Shown: in pieces, positions 16,377 to 26,959 of the stretch
Numbering within the stretch: the first letter of the stretch is position 1
How the letters are laid out: each line of letters opens with the position of its first letter
Assembly: GCA_964393605.1 (NCBI GenBank)
Contig: CAYMUL010000009.1
Span: 62,001 to 126,000, forward strand
Source: CAYMUL01 sp964393605
GTDB taxonomy: Bacteria > Bacteroidota > Ignavibacteria > Ignavibacteriales > Ignavibacteriaceae
Length of the DNA stretch: 64,000 nt
Direction: 5' to 3'
Translations under genes and position numbers: made by a program
The notes under the pieces: generated by a model
The model's input: only the letters and a program-made list of their open reading frames with translations
Database searches by the model: none
What the model was told of the DNA's origin: nothing

Positions 16377-18965
16377 TTGAAGAGACAAATAACCTTTTTT
16401 ATTCTATTTTTCCTCATTTTTCAAACAATTTGTGAGGTAAAAGCGCAGCTAATTTTTGACAATCTCCCCAAGTATAATATTGAGGAATCCGACCTTAACT
16501 TTCTCGGAACTTCAAATCATCGTCGTAGAATTTTACTCAACGGCGAGTGGAAAGTTTTTGATGCCGAAGATAAAGAGGCAAAAAAGTTTAGAATTTCGGT
16601 TCCATCTTTTTTTAACGGCGAAAAAGTTTTGGTGTATGAAAAGGATTTTCCTCTTTCTGCAGTAGATATTTCTTCAAACGTAATAAAATTAAATTTTCTC
16701 TCTCTCAGTTATTCGGCGGTTGTTGAGTTAAATGGTTCAATATTGCTCAAACATCCGGGAGGAGAGTTTCCATTTTCAGTTGAGCTGCCAAAGGATATTC
16801 TTCGCCACGACAAAAAAAATATTCTTCGCATAATTTTAGATCCGCGCCTCGATCCGAACTCGACAATTCCATCTTCAAATCAATTTCTCTTTCCTAAAAA
16901 TTCTTCCGGTATAACAGGAGATGTTTTTCTTTCCCTTTACCCAAATATTTATTTGGAAGATTTTTCCTTCGGTAAAGAAATTAACTTCACTACTCAAATT
17001 GCGCGGTTGAATGTATCGACTTTAATTTCAAATAAGAATTTTCAGAAAGTAGATTCGCTTGTCGCAACAAATTTTGAATTACGCGCGACTGTAACTTCAA
17101 ACTATGATCAATCAAAACCTGTAACAACGGTTACTCAATTTTCACTTTCAAAAGGAAAACAAAAAAAATTAAATCTCTCCCTTGAAATTCCGAATGTGAT
17201 TTTGTGGAGTCCGGTTGCGCCGTTCACGTATTCCTTAAATATCGAACTGCTTTCGAACGGATTGGTTATCGATAATTATTCACAAAGTATTTCTTTTTAT
17301 GATTTGCGAATTGAAAAAGATACACTCTATTTGAACGATAAAAAGTTTTCTTTTGACGGCGTAACTTATTATCCGTCTAACGGAGATTTCGGAAAACTTT
17401 TTACTTATGAACAGATTAGACGCGACATTGAGTTGATTAAAAAAACCGGATTTAATTCCGTGCGTTTCGGAAAATCTATTCCTCACCCTTATTTCATAAG
17501 TCTTTGCGAAGAGTACGGTTTGTTTGCTTTTCTTGATATTCCGGTGGCGAATATTAATCCGGGGAATTATGACTCAAAAGAAAACCGTGAACGATTGAAG
17601 AATTTTCTTTCACAAACGATAAGAGGATATAAAAATTTTTCATCGCTTGCCGGAATTTGTGTCGGAACTTTTTCTTCATCTTCGTCCGATGATGTGATTA
17701 AAATTTTTAATGAAGTTATTCCTTCCTTAAAAAAAGATACCCGCTTAATCGTCTATGCTGATTTTGAATCTTTAAATTATGAAATTGACGGCATTGATTT
17801 TTACGGATTCAAAGCAGGTGATCTTTCTCCAGATATTTTAGTCCACGAATTTAAATTGCATCAAGAAAAATTCGGTTACGGCAAAATCATTCTTTCCGAT
17901 GCAGGCTACATTGCGAATCTTGGAAGTTCAAACGGATACATTAATCCAAAGACATTCGAAGCGCAGGCAAAATATTTTGAGGATATTCTGGGCGGTGTAC
18001 AAAAAGAATATTACGCCGGATATTTTTTAAATGCGATGTTCGATTATCGCACTAACTATAGTACGCTCGTTTCAGGGTACAATCCGAACGGGTTAATCAA
18101 AATAGGGTTAGCAGATGAGAATCGCTCGCTGAATCGAATTACATTCAAAGTTGTTTATTCAAAATTGAATAACATGGAGCGAGTTACAATACCAATCGGT
18201 TTGAAAAAAGATGATACGACTATGGTTTTTATAATTGTCGGTTTATTCCTCGCCGTAATTTTCGGATTGCTGATAAACTCCGGCAAAAAATTTCGCGAAG
18301 ATGCAACAAGAGCTTTAGTAAGACCGTACAACTTTTTTTCTGATGTGCGTGATATGAGAATGATTTCAATGGCACACACAATTTTTCTGATGATTTCCAT
18401 TTCCGGAGTGTTGTCATTAGTTACGAGCAGTCTTCTTTATTATTGGCGTTTCGAAAGTTTCCTTGAAAAAATTATTCTCTCCTTCGGCGAATATACATGG
18501 ATGGATAATATCAGTTATCTTGCTTATCATCCCGTTAGTTCATTGATTTTCTTCACCACATTTTATATTTCATTCTTTTTAATTACAACAATTACAATAA
18601 GACTATTCGCCTTGCTTGTGTTGCAACGTGTGTACTTTAGCAATGCGTTTTATACCGCAGTGTGGTCATTCATTCCGTTTGCATTACTACTTCCGTTTGT
18701 TATTCCGCTTCACAGAATTTTGATTCTGAATGTTGGAACACTTTACATTTATTTAGCGATTGCCGCGGTTTATATTTTATCCTTTCACCGCTTGTTGAAA
18801 GGCATCTATGTAATTTATGATACTCATCCCGGCAAAGTTTATTTGTATGGATTGATTTTGCTTTTCGTTTCACTCGGTGGATTTTTGTTGTACTATCAAA
18901 TACAACAAAATACACTCGACTTTCTTCTGCTCGCATTCAAAAATTTTCAGTTATTCGGAGCATAA
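16377..18965 (+). CDS. GH2-like envelope protein with C-terminal membrane domain, catalytic glutamates missing
   Basis: 862 aa from a TTG at 16377, chosen because it gives a clean signal peptide (MKRQITFFILFFLIF ... VKAQ) and because the frame's TTG at 16341 lies in the promoter. Residues about 25-300 resemble the sugar-binding and immunoglobulin-like domains of glycoside hydrolase family 2, followed by a TIM-barrel-like part (FSFDGVTYYPSNGDFG, then GFNSVRFGKSIPHPYF). Where GH2 enzymes have the acid/base NE the sequence reads GICVGTFSSSS, and where the nucleophile E is expected it reads ILSDAGY, so catalysis is doubtful. The last 250 residues hold five or six transmembrane segments. The stop abuts the smc ATG (TAAATG). 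Confidence 0.72.
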   Translation: MKRQITFFILFFLIFQTICEVKAQLIFDNLPKYNIEESDLNFLGTSNHRRRILLNGEWKVFDAEDKEAKKFRISVPSFFNGEKVLVYEKDFPLSAVDISSNVIKLNFLSLSYSAVVELNGSILLKHPGGEFPFSVELPKDILRHDKKNILRIILDPRLDPNSTIPSSNQFLFPKNSSGITGDVFLSLYPNIYLEDFSFGKEINFTTQIARLNVSTLISNKNFQKVDSLVATNFELRATVTSNYDQSKPVTTVTQFSLSKGKQKKLNLSLEIPNVILWSPVAPFTYSLNIELLSNGLVIDNYSQSISFYDLRIEKDTLYLNDKKFSFDGVTYYPSNGDFGKLFTYEQIRRDIELIKKTGFNSVRFGKSIPHPYFISLCEEYGLFAFLDIPVANINPGNYDSKENRERLKNFLSQTIRGYKNFSSLAGICVGTFSSSSSDDVIKIFNEVIPSLKKDTRLIVYADFESLNYEIDGIDFYGFKAGDLSPDILVHEFKLHQEKFGYGKIILSDAGYIANLGSSNGYINPKTFEAQAKYFEDILGGVQKEYYAGYFLNAMFDYRTNYSTLVSGYNPNGLIKIGLADENRSLNRITFKVVYSKLNNMERVTIPIGLKKDDTTMVFIIVGLFLAVIFGLLINSGKKFREDATRALVRPYNFFSDVRDMRMISMAHTIFLMISISGVLSLVTSSLLYYWRFESFLEKIILSFGEYTWMDNISYLAYHPVSSLIFFTTFYISFFLITTITIRLFALLVLQRVYFSNAFYTAVWSFIPFALLLPFVIPLHRILILNVGTLYIYLAIAAVYILSFHRLLKGIYVIYDTHPGKVYLYGLILLFVSLGGFLLYYQIQQNTLDFLLLAFKNFQLFGA

Positions 18966-21900
18966 ATGTATTTATCAAAATTAGAGTTGCTCGGTTTCAA
19001 ATCTTTTCAGCAAAAGACAAACGTAAATTTTACGAAAGGAATGACGGCAATTGTCGGTCCGAACGGATGCGGTAAAACAAATATTGTTGATGCTTTGCGC
19101 TGGTGTCTCGGCGAACAAAAAAGTAGTACGCTTCGTAGCGATAAAATGGAAAATGTAATCTTCAACGGAACGGCAAATAAAAAACCGATGGGAATGGCGG
19201 AGGTTTCTTTAACTATTCAAAACGATAAAGGCGTTTTACCAACCGAGTATTCAGAGGTTGTTATAACGAGAAGAATTTTTCGTTCCGGCGAAAGTGAATA
19301 TTTGTTGAACAAAAACATTTGCAGACTAAAAGATATTACGAATTTGTTCATGGATACAGGCATGGGGGCAAATGCTTATTCTGTAATCGAATTAAAAATG
19401 GTAGAATCCATTTTAAATAACAAGACCGATGAACGTCGCGTGATGTTTGAAGAAGCCGCAGGCGTCAATAAATACAAACTTCGAAGAAGATTGACTCTAA
19501 AAAAACTTGACGACGTCAAAGCAGATCTCGATAGAGTGAATGATATTGTCAGCGAAGTTGAAAAGAAAGTGAACTCGCTCGAACGTCAGGCAAAGCGTGC
19601 CGATAAATACAATAATCTTTCTTCTACTTTGCGCGAACTTGAAATAGATTTAACCGAACGGGAATATTCTCTTTTCAATAAGCAAAAACAGGAAGCAATT
19701 ATTTTAAAGGAGGAAGCTCTCAAAACCCGCATCAACATTGATTCGGAACTTGCTCAACTTGAAGATGAGTTAACTGCTCTTAAATCAGAATTGAATTCAC
19801 TCGATACCGATTTGCGTGAAAAGAGAATTTCGATAAATCATCAAACAGAATTGATTCACAAGCATCAGCAAGAAATTTCTGTTTCGGAAGAAAGAAAAAA
19901 ATCTCTCCTTTCCAATATTGAAAAATTTAAAGCGGAGATTGTCGAATTACAACAGCAACTTTCAATTACAAAATTCAGCATCGAAGAATTCCGTAAGAAG
20001 ATTGATGAAACGTCAACAAATATTTCGAATAAAATTTCCGAAAAAGAAAATTATATCGATGTCGTCAACGAGCAGAAACAGTTAGTTGATGAACACAGAA
20101 AAAACGTTCGGCAGTTTTCCGAAAGTTTGAAAGACGATATTAAAAAAATCGCCGACCTTGAAAACGCATTATCCAATGCACAGAACTCTGTTAATCAGGT
20201 TAATGGCGAAATTGAAAAATTAAATTCGAAAATTCAGAATCTCTCAATTTCAATTGCGAAATCTGTCGGCTACATTGAAGAACTTCAAAACGATAAATTC
20301 GATGTTGAAAACAAACTTGCCGAAGCTGAAAAAATTTATACGGAAAAGCAGAATGAAAAAGAGAGAATTGAAAAGGAACTCCGTGAACTTCGTATTGAAG
20401 AAGTTAATCAGTCAGGGTTGCTTTCTTCGGTTAAAGATAAAATTAAGTTTCTACAAAACTTGATTGATAACCTCGAAGGATTTTCTAAGGGCGCGAAATC
20501 TTTGCTCGAAAATAAATCTTGGCAGAAAAACGATGCGCACTTGCTCGCAAATCTTGGAAGTGCCGGGGAAGAATTTCGTTTCGCACTTGAAGCCGCATTA
20601 AAAAATAATTTGAATAATATTATCGTTGCATCTATTGATGAAGCGGCGGAGGGAATTAATTATTTACGGAATGCAGAACTCGGCAAAGCCGCATTTTTAG
20701 CGGCTGAACAGTTTGTTGATAAAAAATCTTTTCTCGAAAACATTGAAGCCTTCATTCTTAAAAGACAAAAGAAAAAAATTGCACGCGAGATTGGATTTAT
20801 TTCATGGGCTTTTCAAAAAGTTGTTTGCGATAATCAATGGATAAAATTTTTTGAACGTATTCTGGAAAATATTGTTATCGTCAAATCATTGGAGGATGCA
20901 CTTCATCTTTCCAAGAAGTATTCACGAATTAATTTCGTTACTCTTTCGGGAGATTTCATTCAAACAACTGGTGTGATTGAAGCGGGTTCTCTTCCTTCGA
21001 TAGACAATACTTTGTTTGGAAGAAAACAACTTCTCGATAATTTGATTTCTTCTCTCCCCGAAGAAGAAAATAAATTGGAAAAATTAAGAGAGAAAATTCT
21101 ATCACTGGAAAAACAAGATTCCGAAATAGACTTAAAAATTTATTCCGAGCGCGGAAGAATTCTCATCAACGATCTTGCGAATGTCGAAAAACAAATCGCA
21201 CAATTTGAATTTGAAAAAAAGAAAGCGCAGGATGAAGTCGATAAAACACATCAAGAACTTCAAGAGCTTGCGATACGCTCAAACATTCTTGACAAAGAAC
21301 GGGAAGCGACATTAAGCGAGCTGACACAGTCGAAGGTTGCAAATGCTGTACGCGATAAGGAATTTCTCGCTCTCGAAGATGAGCTACATAAGATTGAAGA
21401 AGAATACAACCGCCGCATTTCGCACCAAAATCTTTTAAATCTTGAATTTGAAAGATTGATTGGTGAGAAGAAGAATTATGAAAATTCGCTACTGCGAGCC
21501 GAAGAGAATATTGCATCTTTGAATTCTCAAGTTTCGAAGCGCCAAACCGATATTGAAAATTTTCAAAACGAATCAGTTGAAATTGAACAGCGTTTAATTC
21601 TTCTCAACACTGAACTTGAACAACTTCTTCTTGATCGCGAATCTTTACGTAATTCTCTCGAAGAAGTGGAAAACAATTTTAATGTTGTTAAAGAAAATAT
21701 CAACGGTAAAGAATCCCTTCAAAATGGAAAAAGAAAAGAGAGAGAAAAACTTACCGATCGAATTCATGAAAGCGATTTGCACATCAACGAATTCAATTTG
21801 AAGATGGATAATTTAATTCAGCACATCGACGAAAATTATTCTTTGCGAATTGATCTCAAGGAGTTCGACGACCTCGATACCTTTGATTTTACTGCCCGCT

Positions 21901-22556
21901 CTCAAGATGTCCATACCTTGAAACAGCAGATCAAAAATTTGGGACCGATTAATCTACTCGCTTATTCCGAGTATGACGAAGAAAAGCAACGACTTGATTT
22001 TCTTTTGAAACAGAGAAATGATCTCGTTGAATCTGAGAAAGATCTCGCAAAAACAATTGAAGAAATTAATAACACAGCACAACAGCTATTTCTTGAAACT
22101 TTCGAAAAGATCAGGAATAATTTCATTTCTCTTTTCAGAAAACTTTTTAATCCCGGCGACGAAGCCGATTTAAGATTGGAGGAGGGCGTCGATCCACTCG
22201 AAGGGAAAATTGAAATCATTGCAAAGCCGAAGGGAAAAAGACCTACATCAATTGAATTACTCAGCGGAGGAGAAAAAACTTTAACGGCTATTGCTTTGTT
22301 GTTTTCAATTTATCTCGTCAAGCCAAGTCCATTTTGTATTCTTGATGAAATTGATGCGCCGCTCGACGATGCAAACATTGATCGGTTCTCAAAAATTTTA
22401 CGGGACTTTTCCGATAACACACAGTTCATTGTTGTTACTCATAATAAACGGACAATGGAAGCTTCGGATGTTATGTACGGTGTTACAATGCAGGAAGAAG
22501 GTGTTTCAAAACTCGTTAGTGTATTGTTCAACGAGGATATGAATTTTGTTAATTGA
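18966..22556 (+). CDS. smc: Chromosome segregation protein SMC
   Basis: 1196 aa, full length. N-terminal ATPase half with Walker A GPNGCGKTN at residues 31-39 and the following Q-loop CLGEQKSSTLRS. Long coiled coils at about 170-500 and 680-1000 flank a hinge around 520-660 (AHLLANLGSAGEE ... VIEAGSLPS). The C-terminal half has the ABC signature LLSGGEKTLTAIALLF and Walker B PFCILDEIDAPLDDAN. It acts in chromosome compaction and segregation with ScpA and ScpB, which are not in the window. Starts directly after the GH2-like gene and overlaps the next frame by 11 nt. Confidence 0.97.
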   Translation: MYLSKLELLGFKSFQQKTNVNFTKGMTAIVGPNGCGKTNIVDALRWCLGEQKSSTLRSDKMENVIFNGTANKKPMGMAEVSLTIQNDKGVLPTEYSEVVITRRIFRSGESEYLLNKNICRLKDITNLFMDTGMGANAYSVIELKMVESILNNKTDERRVMFEEAAGVNKYKLRRRLTLKKLDDVKADLDRVNDIVSEVEKKVNSLERQAKRADKYNNLSSTLRELEIDLTEREYSLFNKQKQEAIILKEEALKTRINIDSELAQLEDELTALKSELNSLDTDLREKRISINHQTELIHKHQQEISVSEERKKSLLSNIEKFKAEIVELQQQLSITKFSIEEFRKKIDETSTNISNKISEKENYIDVVNEQKQLVDEHRKNVRQFSESLKDDIKKIADLENALSNAQNSVNQVNGEIEKLNSKIQNLSISIAKSVGYIEELQNDKFDVENKLAEAEKIYTEKQNEKERIEKELRELRIEEVNQSGLLSSVKDKIKFLQNLIDNLEGFSKGAKSLLENKSWQKNDAHLLANLGSAGEEFRFALEAALKNNLNNIIVASIDEAAEGINYLRNAELGKAAFLAAEQFVDKKSFLENIEAFILKRQKKKIAREIGFISWAFQKVVCDNQWIKFFERILENIVIVKSLEDALHLSKKYSRINFVTLSGDFIQTTGVIEAGSLPSIDNTLFGRKQLLDNLISSLPEEENKLEKLREKILSLEKQDSEIDLKIYSERGRILINDLANVEKQIAQFEFEKKKAQDEVDKTHQELQELAIRSNILDKEREATLSELTQSKVANAVRDKEFLALEDELHKIEEEYNRRISHQNLLNLEFERLIGEKKNYENSLLRAEENIASLNSQVSKRQTDIENFQNESVEIEQRLILLNTELEQLLLDRESLRNSLEEVENNFNVVKENINGKESLQNGKRKEREKLTDRIHESDLHINEFNLKMDNLIQHIDENYSLRIDLKEFDDLDTFDFTARSQDVHTLKQQIKNLGPINLLAYSEYDEEKQRLDFLLKQRNDLVESEKDLAKTIEEINNTAQQLFLETFEKIRNNFISLFRKLFNPGDEADLRLEEGVDPLEGKIEIIAKPKGKRPTSIELLSGGEKTLTAIALLFSIYLVKPSPFCILDEIDAPLDDANIDRFSKILRDFSDNTQFIVVTHNKRTMEASDVMYGVTMQEEGVSKLVSVLFNEDMNFVN

Positions 22557-24495
22557 CTCATCCTATGTTTTATTTTTCGGTATCGTATTCGTTTTTATGC
22601 TGAATATAAATTTAAACGCGCAATGGATTAACGATCCTTCATACAACAAAAAATTAATTCTCGATTGTGTGAATCCAACCAACATTACCGTTTCATCCGA
22701 TGAAAACGGCGGCGCATTTATTGCCTGGAACGATAAAAAGAGCAGTGCATTTACAAATTCTTTCATACAATATATTACTGCCGAAGGAACTACCGGTTTT
22801 AGAGCCGACGGAAAAAAACTTTCTTCACTCGAATCGGCAAACATCCTTCCGACCTTGTCAAATCAGTTCGAAAGCAGTGTTGTTGTTTGCTGGCTCGAAC
22901 AATATGACGATGATAAAACTGCCTTGAAAGTCCAGCGTGTAAAACAAAACGGTTTTTTTCTTTGGGATGAAAATGGATTACAGATAACCGACGGCGCAAA
23001 TGAAATAAAAGAATTTAAAGTTATTACCGATGCATTTGGAACTTCGTACATCATTTTCACCGAGAAAGATTTAACAACAAAAAAATATTTTTTGAAGCTA
23101 CAGAAATTAAGTCCTTCCGGTTACATTGAATATTCATACAAGGGATTAACTTTGGCTTCATCGGATGAGCTAATCGCTGCTCCAAAAATTTTTCATTCCG
23201 AAAAAAACGGCAATTATATTTTTTGGAATGAAGAATCCATGAATAAAACAATTGTCAATTTTACATTTATTCCAATTGATGAATTTGATCCTTCTTCAAT
23301 TGCACGCAAAAAAATATTCGACTTGAATTCGAACTTACTTATCACTCAAATTTTTCAAACCGCAAAAAGTCAATTTTCAATTTTGATTCATGATAGAAAT
23401 AAGACCAAAAAATTTTTCTCGTATAAAGTTGAAAATAATTCTGTTATAAAAGATGATTTTCTCTCTGACTTTTTCAACTCGAAGCAAAATCCGACAAACA
23501 TACAAATACATGATGCAGAGAATCAGAGCGCATTTCTTGTTTGGGTTGAAGAAAAAACAAAAACAAAAAATATTTTTATTGACTTAATCCATCTTTCAGG
23601 TCGGACAATCTGGAATCAAGAATTACAACTTAATCCAACGGATGAAGAACAAATTTCTTATGCGGCATTTGTCGATAAATCGAATGAATTGAAAATTAGC
23701 TGGTTACAGAAACCGCAACGCATGCGCGGCGCCCTTTATTCACAATTGGTGAACACAAGAGGCGAGTTGATTTATGGCTCTCAACCTTTATTAACTGCGG
23801 CTTTCAATGAATCGGAGAAAAGTTATCTTCATAATTATACTGATTCTCAAAATGGAATAATAATTATCTTTAAAGAAAAAAAAGAAAATGAAGCCGCTAT
23901 TTACGGACATAGAATTTATAGCCCCTCGGAATTATCTATTTCCGATTTTCGTTGCACTCAAGTTGATGATGCAGTAAATATTTCTTTTGTAAATAAATCA
24001 CCAAAGAAAAATTTCACTTACGACATTCATCGTGGAAGTTTAGAAAATCATCGCGACACTTCATGGCGAACTATTAAAACATTCACGACAAATACTGCCA
24101 CGAATAATTTCGAGTTTATAGATGTTCTTGATTCTTCCGGCAATTATTTTTATCGCATCAAACAAAACGATGAAAAAAAACAATCTGTTTATACGGCAAC
24201 TATACCTGTCTCTTTTTTAATCAATGATGAACCTTCCTTCAAATTATTTGAAAATATTCCGAATCCTTTTTTCGGCGAAACTACAATCTCATTTTATCTT
24301 CCTCAACCTGAAACGGTTCAACTAATAATTTACAATTCGAAACTTGAAACGATTACTGATACAACGTTGAATTACGATTCGAAGGGGAAGAAAAATTTTT
24401 CCTTTCGCGGTTATGGTTTACCGCCGGGAGTCTACTATTACAGAGTTGTCGCGGGAAACAATGTTGAAGTTAAAAAAATGGTGATGGTAAAATGA
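22546..24495 (+). CDS. Secreted protein with type IX secretion C-terminal sorting domain
   Basis: 649 aa. The start is a TTG at 22546 with GAGG 9 nt upstream inside smc; it gives a signal peptide ending at LNAQ. The next ATG (22597) would leave too short a signal. The body has repeated beta-strand-rich segments (GGAFIAWND, SVVVCWLEQYDDD, AFLVWVEEKTKT), suggesting a beta-propeller-like extracellular domain. The last 85 residues are a Por-secretion tail: LFENIPNPFFGETTISFYLP, then GLPPGVYYYRVVAGNNVEVKKMVMVK. Exported by the type IX system to the surface; function unknown. Overlaps the next gene by ATGA. Confidence 0.8.
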   Translation: MLIDSSYVLFFGIVFVFMLNINLNAQWINDPSYNKKLILDCVNPTNITVSSDENGGAFIAWNDKKSSAFTNSFIQYITAEGTTGFRADGKKLSSLESANILPTLSNQFESSVVVCWLEQYDDDKTALKVQRVKQNGFFLWDENGLQITDGANEIKEFKVITDAFGTSYIIFTEKDLTTKKYFLKLQKLSPSGYIEYSYKGLTLASSDELIAAPKIFHSEKNGNYIFWNEESMNKTIVNFTFIPIDEFDPSSIARKKIFDLNSNLLITQIFQTAKSQFSILIHDRNKTKKFFSYKVENNSVIKDDFLSDFFNSKQNPTNIQIHDAENQSAFLVWVEEKTKTKNIFIDLIHLSGRTIWNQELQLNPTDEEQISYAAFVDKSNELKISWLQKPQRMRGALYSQLVNTRGELIYGSQPLLTAAFNESEKSYLHNYTDSQNGIIIIFKEKKENEAAIYGHRIYSPSELSISDFRCTQVDDAVNISFVNKSPKKNFTYDIHRGSLENHRDTSWRTIKTFTTNTATNNFEFIDVLDSSGNYFYRIKQNDEKKQSVYTATIPVSFLINDEPSFKLFENIPNPFFGETTISFYLPQPETVQLIIYNSKLETITDTTLNYDSKGKKNFSFRGYGLPPGVYYYRVVAGNNVEVKKMVMVK

Positions 24496-25217
24496 GTGTG
24501 TTAAACAAATTTAAAATATTTGTTGATTTCGATGGAACGATAACACGAGAAGATGTCGGTGCAAATATCTTTGTTGAATTTGGCAATCAACAAGCGGTTG
24601 CGGCAATCATCGATGATATTATTAATAAAACCATCAGCGGAAAAGATGGATGGAACAAGCTGTTTGCAACACTTCGCAAAGTTTCGCGCGATGAATTTTC
24701 TGCATTCGTTGATAAGTTCGAAATTGATCATACTTTTCATTCGTTAGTTGAAACGTGCGAACAAAACGGTTTCGATATTACAATCCTCAGTGATGGTTTC
24801 GATCTTTATCTTAAAAATATTTTAGAGCGCGAAGGATTGGAAAGATTAAAATTCTTTTCAAATCATTTACAGCAAAAAGAGGACGGTAGTTTCGATTATT
24901 CATTTCCATACACAGATGAAGAATGTGAGCGATGCGCGAACTGCAAAAGAAATCATCTCATCGAAGAAAGTTCCGATGATGATTTCACCGTGTTCATCGG
25001 TAACGGTGTTTCGGATCAATGTCCCGCGCAGTATTGTGATTTCATTTTCGCGAAGGATTCTCTCTTAAAATTTTGTGAGAAGGAAAGAATTTCCTATTAC
25101 CCATACACAAGTTTTAACAGCGTTAAGGAAGTTCTGCTTACTCTCGCTTCAAAAAAGAATTTAAAGAAAAGGCACCAAGCCGAATTAAAAAGAAGAGCCG
25201 TTTATTTACAAGGATAA
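24492..25217 (+). CDS. HAD-superfamily phosphatase, MtnX-like
   Basis: 241 aa HAD-IB phosphatase. The nucleophile motif is FVDFDGTITRED (D12, D14), motif II is ITILSDGFD, and the C-terminal motif is VFIGNGVSDQCPA. The size and the CERCANCKRN cysteine-rich insert match MtnX-type 2-hydroxy-3-keto-5-methylthiopentenyl-1-phosphate phosphatases of methionine salvage, but no other mtn gene is near, so the substrate is uncertain. Overlaps its upstream neighbour by ATGA and sits 2 nt before the methyltransferase gene. Confidence 0.75.
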   Translation: MSVLNKFKIFVDFDGTITREDVGANIFVEFGNQQAVAAIIDDIINKTISGKDGWNKLFATLRKVSRDEFSAFVDKFEIDHTFHSLVETCEQNGFDITILSDGFDLYLKNILEREGLERLKFFSNHLQQKEDGSFDYSFPYTDEECERCANCKRNHLIEESSDDDFTVFIGNGVSDQCPAQYCDFIFAKDSLLKFCEKERISYYPYTSFNSVKEVLLTLASKKNLKKRHQAELKRRAVYLQG

Positions 25218-25219
25218 CC

Positions 25220-25810
25220 ATGAAAGAATTAGCAGGAAAAATTTTTAAATATCGCAGTTACACTCCACTTCCATTTTTGTTTGTGATGTTTTTTTATCAT
25301 AACGCAAATATCTGGAGTCTCATCGCGGGCTTTATTATTGCGCTTGCCGGGGAGTTAATTCGTCTATGGGGAGTGAATTGGGCGGGAAGTGAAACGCGAA
25401 CAACCGGAACCGTTGGCGGAACGTTTTTAATTATCAGCGGACCCTTTGCGTATGTTCGCAATCCGCTTTACGTCGGAAATATTTTAATGTACTTCGGGCT
25501 GGGAGTAATGTCTTATGCTCTCTTTCCTTATTTACAAATTGCCGCCATTTTGTTTTTTGTTTTTCAATATCACTACATCGTTTTGGAAGAAGAAGGATAT
25601 TTGAAAACTGCATTCGCCGAAGAATACAAAAAATATTGTGAAGCTGTTCCCCGTTTCTTTCCTCGATTCACACCATACAAAAACGCAGGAGTGGAACAAC
25701 CTCCATTCAATTTAAAAGCCGGTTTGAGAAGTGAGAAAAGAACTTTGCAAGCTTTCACTTTTGTTTCTTTAACAATTTTATTAATATGGTTTTTGAGAAG
25801 ATTGGGTTAA
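25220..25810 (+). CDS. Isoprenylcysteine carboxyl methyltransferase-like membrane methyltransferase
   Basis: 196 aa with four or five transmembrane segments. The SAM-binding block GPFAYVRNPLYVGNILMYFGLG and the later YIVLEEEGYLKTAFAEEYKKYCEAVPRFFP region are characteristic of the ICMT/phospholipid methyltransferase family. The site AAGGATAACC precedes the ATG. Substrate unknown; the position before lipid A genes hints at a lipid substrate, which is only inference. Confidence 0.78.
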   Translation: MKELAGKIFKYRSYTPLPFLFVMFFYHNANIWSLIAGFIIALAGELIRLWGVNWAGSETRTTGTVGGTFLIISGPFAYVRNPLYVGNILMYFGLGVMSYALFPYLQIAAILFFVFQYHYIVLEEEGYLKTAFAEEYKKYCEAVPRFFPRFTPYKNAGVEQPPFNLKAGLRSEKRTLQAFTFVSLTILLIWFLRRLG

Positions 25811-25816
25811 TGAGAT

Positions 25817-26959
25817 TTGAAAAAAATTTTAATCATAGCAGGTGAAACAAGCGGAGATATGCACGGCTCATCTTTGATTGCTGAAATGAAAAAATTGAAT
25901 CCCGATATTTCATTCGTCGGAATCGGCGGAGATGGAATGATTTCGCAAGGACTTGAAGCACTGCATCATATTCGCGAAATGTCTTTTCTCGGTTTCGCGG
26001 AAGTTGTGAAGCATATTCCCTTCATTAGAAAAGTTCAATCTGAAATTGTGAACGTCGTGAAGAGCAATAAAATCAACTATGCCGTGCTGATTGATTATCC
26101 CGGTTTTAATTTAAGTATTGCAAAAAAATTGAAACGGCTCGATATAAAAATTATTTATTACATCTCGCCGCAACTTTGGGCTTGGGGAACGGGCAGAATT
26201 AAAAAAATAAAACAACTCGTTTCTAAAATGCTTGTAGTTTTTCCTTTTGAAGAAAAACTTTATCGCGATGCCGGTGTTGATGTGGAGTTTGTCGGTCATC
26301 CGTTAATCAATCGAATTAACAATTATAATTATTTATCGAAGGAAGAATTATTCTCGCAATACGAATTGAAAGTTGGAAAAGAAATTCTTCTCCTTCTCCC
26401 CGGTAGTCGAAGACAGGAAGTAGAAAAGAATTTTCCTGAAATGATTAAAGCCGCCGAAAAAATTTCCGACAAACATGATTTACAAATTGTAGTTGGTTGT
26501 GCCGACCAAATTGATACGAATTGGTTTTCACAATTCTCTTCTTCAATTTCTTTTAAAGTAGTAAAAGATAAAACTTACGAGTTATTTAAATATTCAAAAT
26601 TCGGATTGATAAAATCGGGAACATCGACACTTGAAGCCGCATTGTTTCAACTTCCGATGATTATAATTTACAAAACGAGCGCATTAACGTATCGCATCGG
26701 CAAAGCATTGATTTCATTGGATAAAATCGGGATGCCGAATATTATTCTTCAAAATAACTTGTTACCCGAACTCGTACAACATGAAGCGAATATGGATAAC
26801 ATTTTTCTAACTGCCGATAAAATTTTGTCAAACCAAAATCAATACGACAACATAAAAAATGAACTCGCAAAAATTCCTCAAATGCTCGGGAAGAAAAATG
26901 CTTCACTCGAGGCGGCGTCAATTATAAATAGGATTGTTAATGAGCGTGAAGCAAGTTAA
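25817..26959 (+). CDS. lpxB: Lipid-A-disaccharide synthase
   Basis: 380 aa GT19 enzyme joining UDP-2,3-diacylglucosamine and lipid X into the lipid A disaccharide at the inner membrane. Seen: IIAGETSGDMHGSSLI at the N terminus, GIGGDGMISQGLE, ISPQLWAWGTGRIKKI and the donor-site LLLPGSRRQEVEKNFP. The start is TTG at 25817; the ATG at 25810 is in another frame. Overlaps the next gene by 20 nt. Shows that the organism makes lipid A. Confidence 0.95.
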   Translation: MKKILIIAGETSGDMHGSSLIAEMKKLNPDISFVGIGGDGMISQGLEALHHIREMSFLGFAEVVKHIPFIRKVQSEIVNVVKSNKINYAVLIDYPGFNLSIAKKLKRLDIKIIYYISPQLWAWGTGRIKKIKQLVSKMLVVFPFEEKLYRDAGVDVEFVGHPLINRINNYNYLSKEELFSQYELKVGKEILLLLPGSRRQEVEKNFPEMIKAAEKISDKHDLQIVVGCADQIDTNWFSQFSSSISFKVVKDKTYELFKYSKFGLIKSGTSTLEAALFQLPMIIIYKTSALTYRIGKALISLDKIGMPNIILQNNLLPELVQHEANMDNIFLTADKILSNQNQYDNIKNELAKIPQMLGKKNASLEAASIINRIVNEREAS

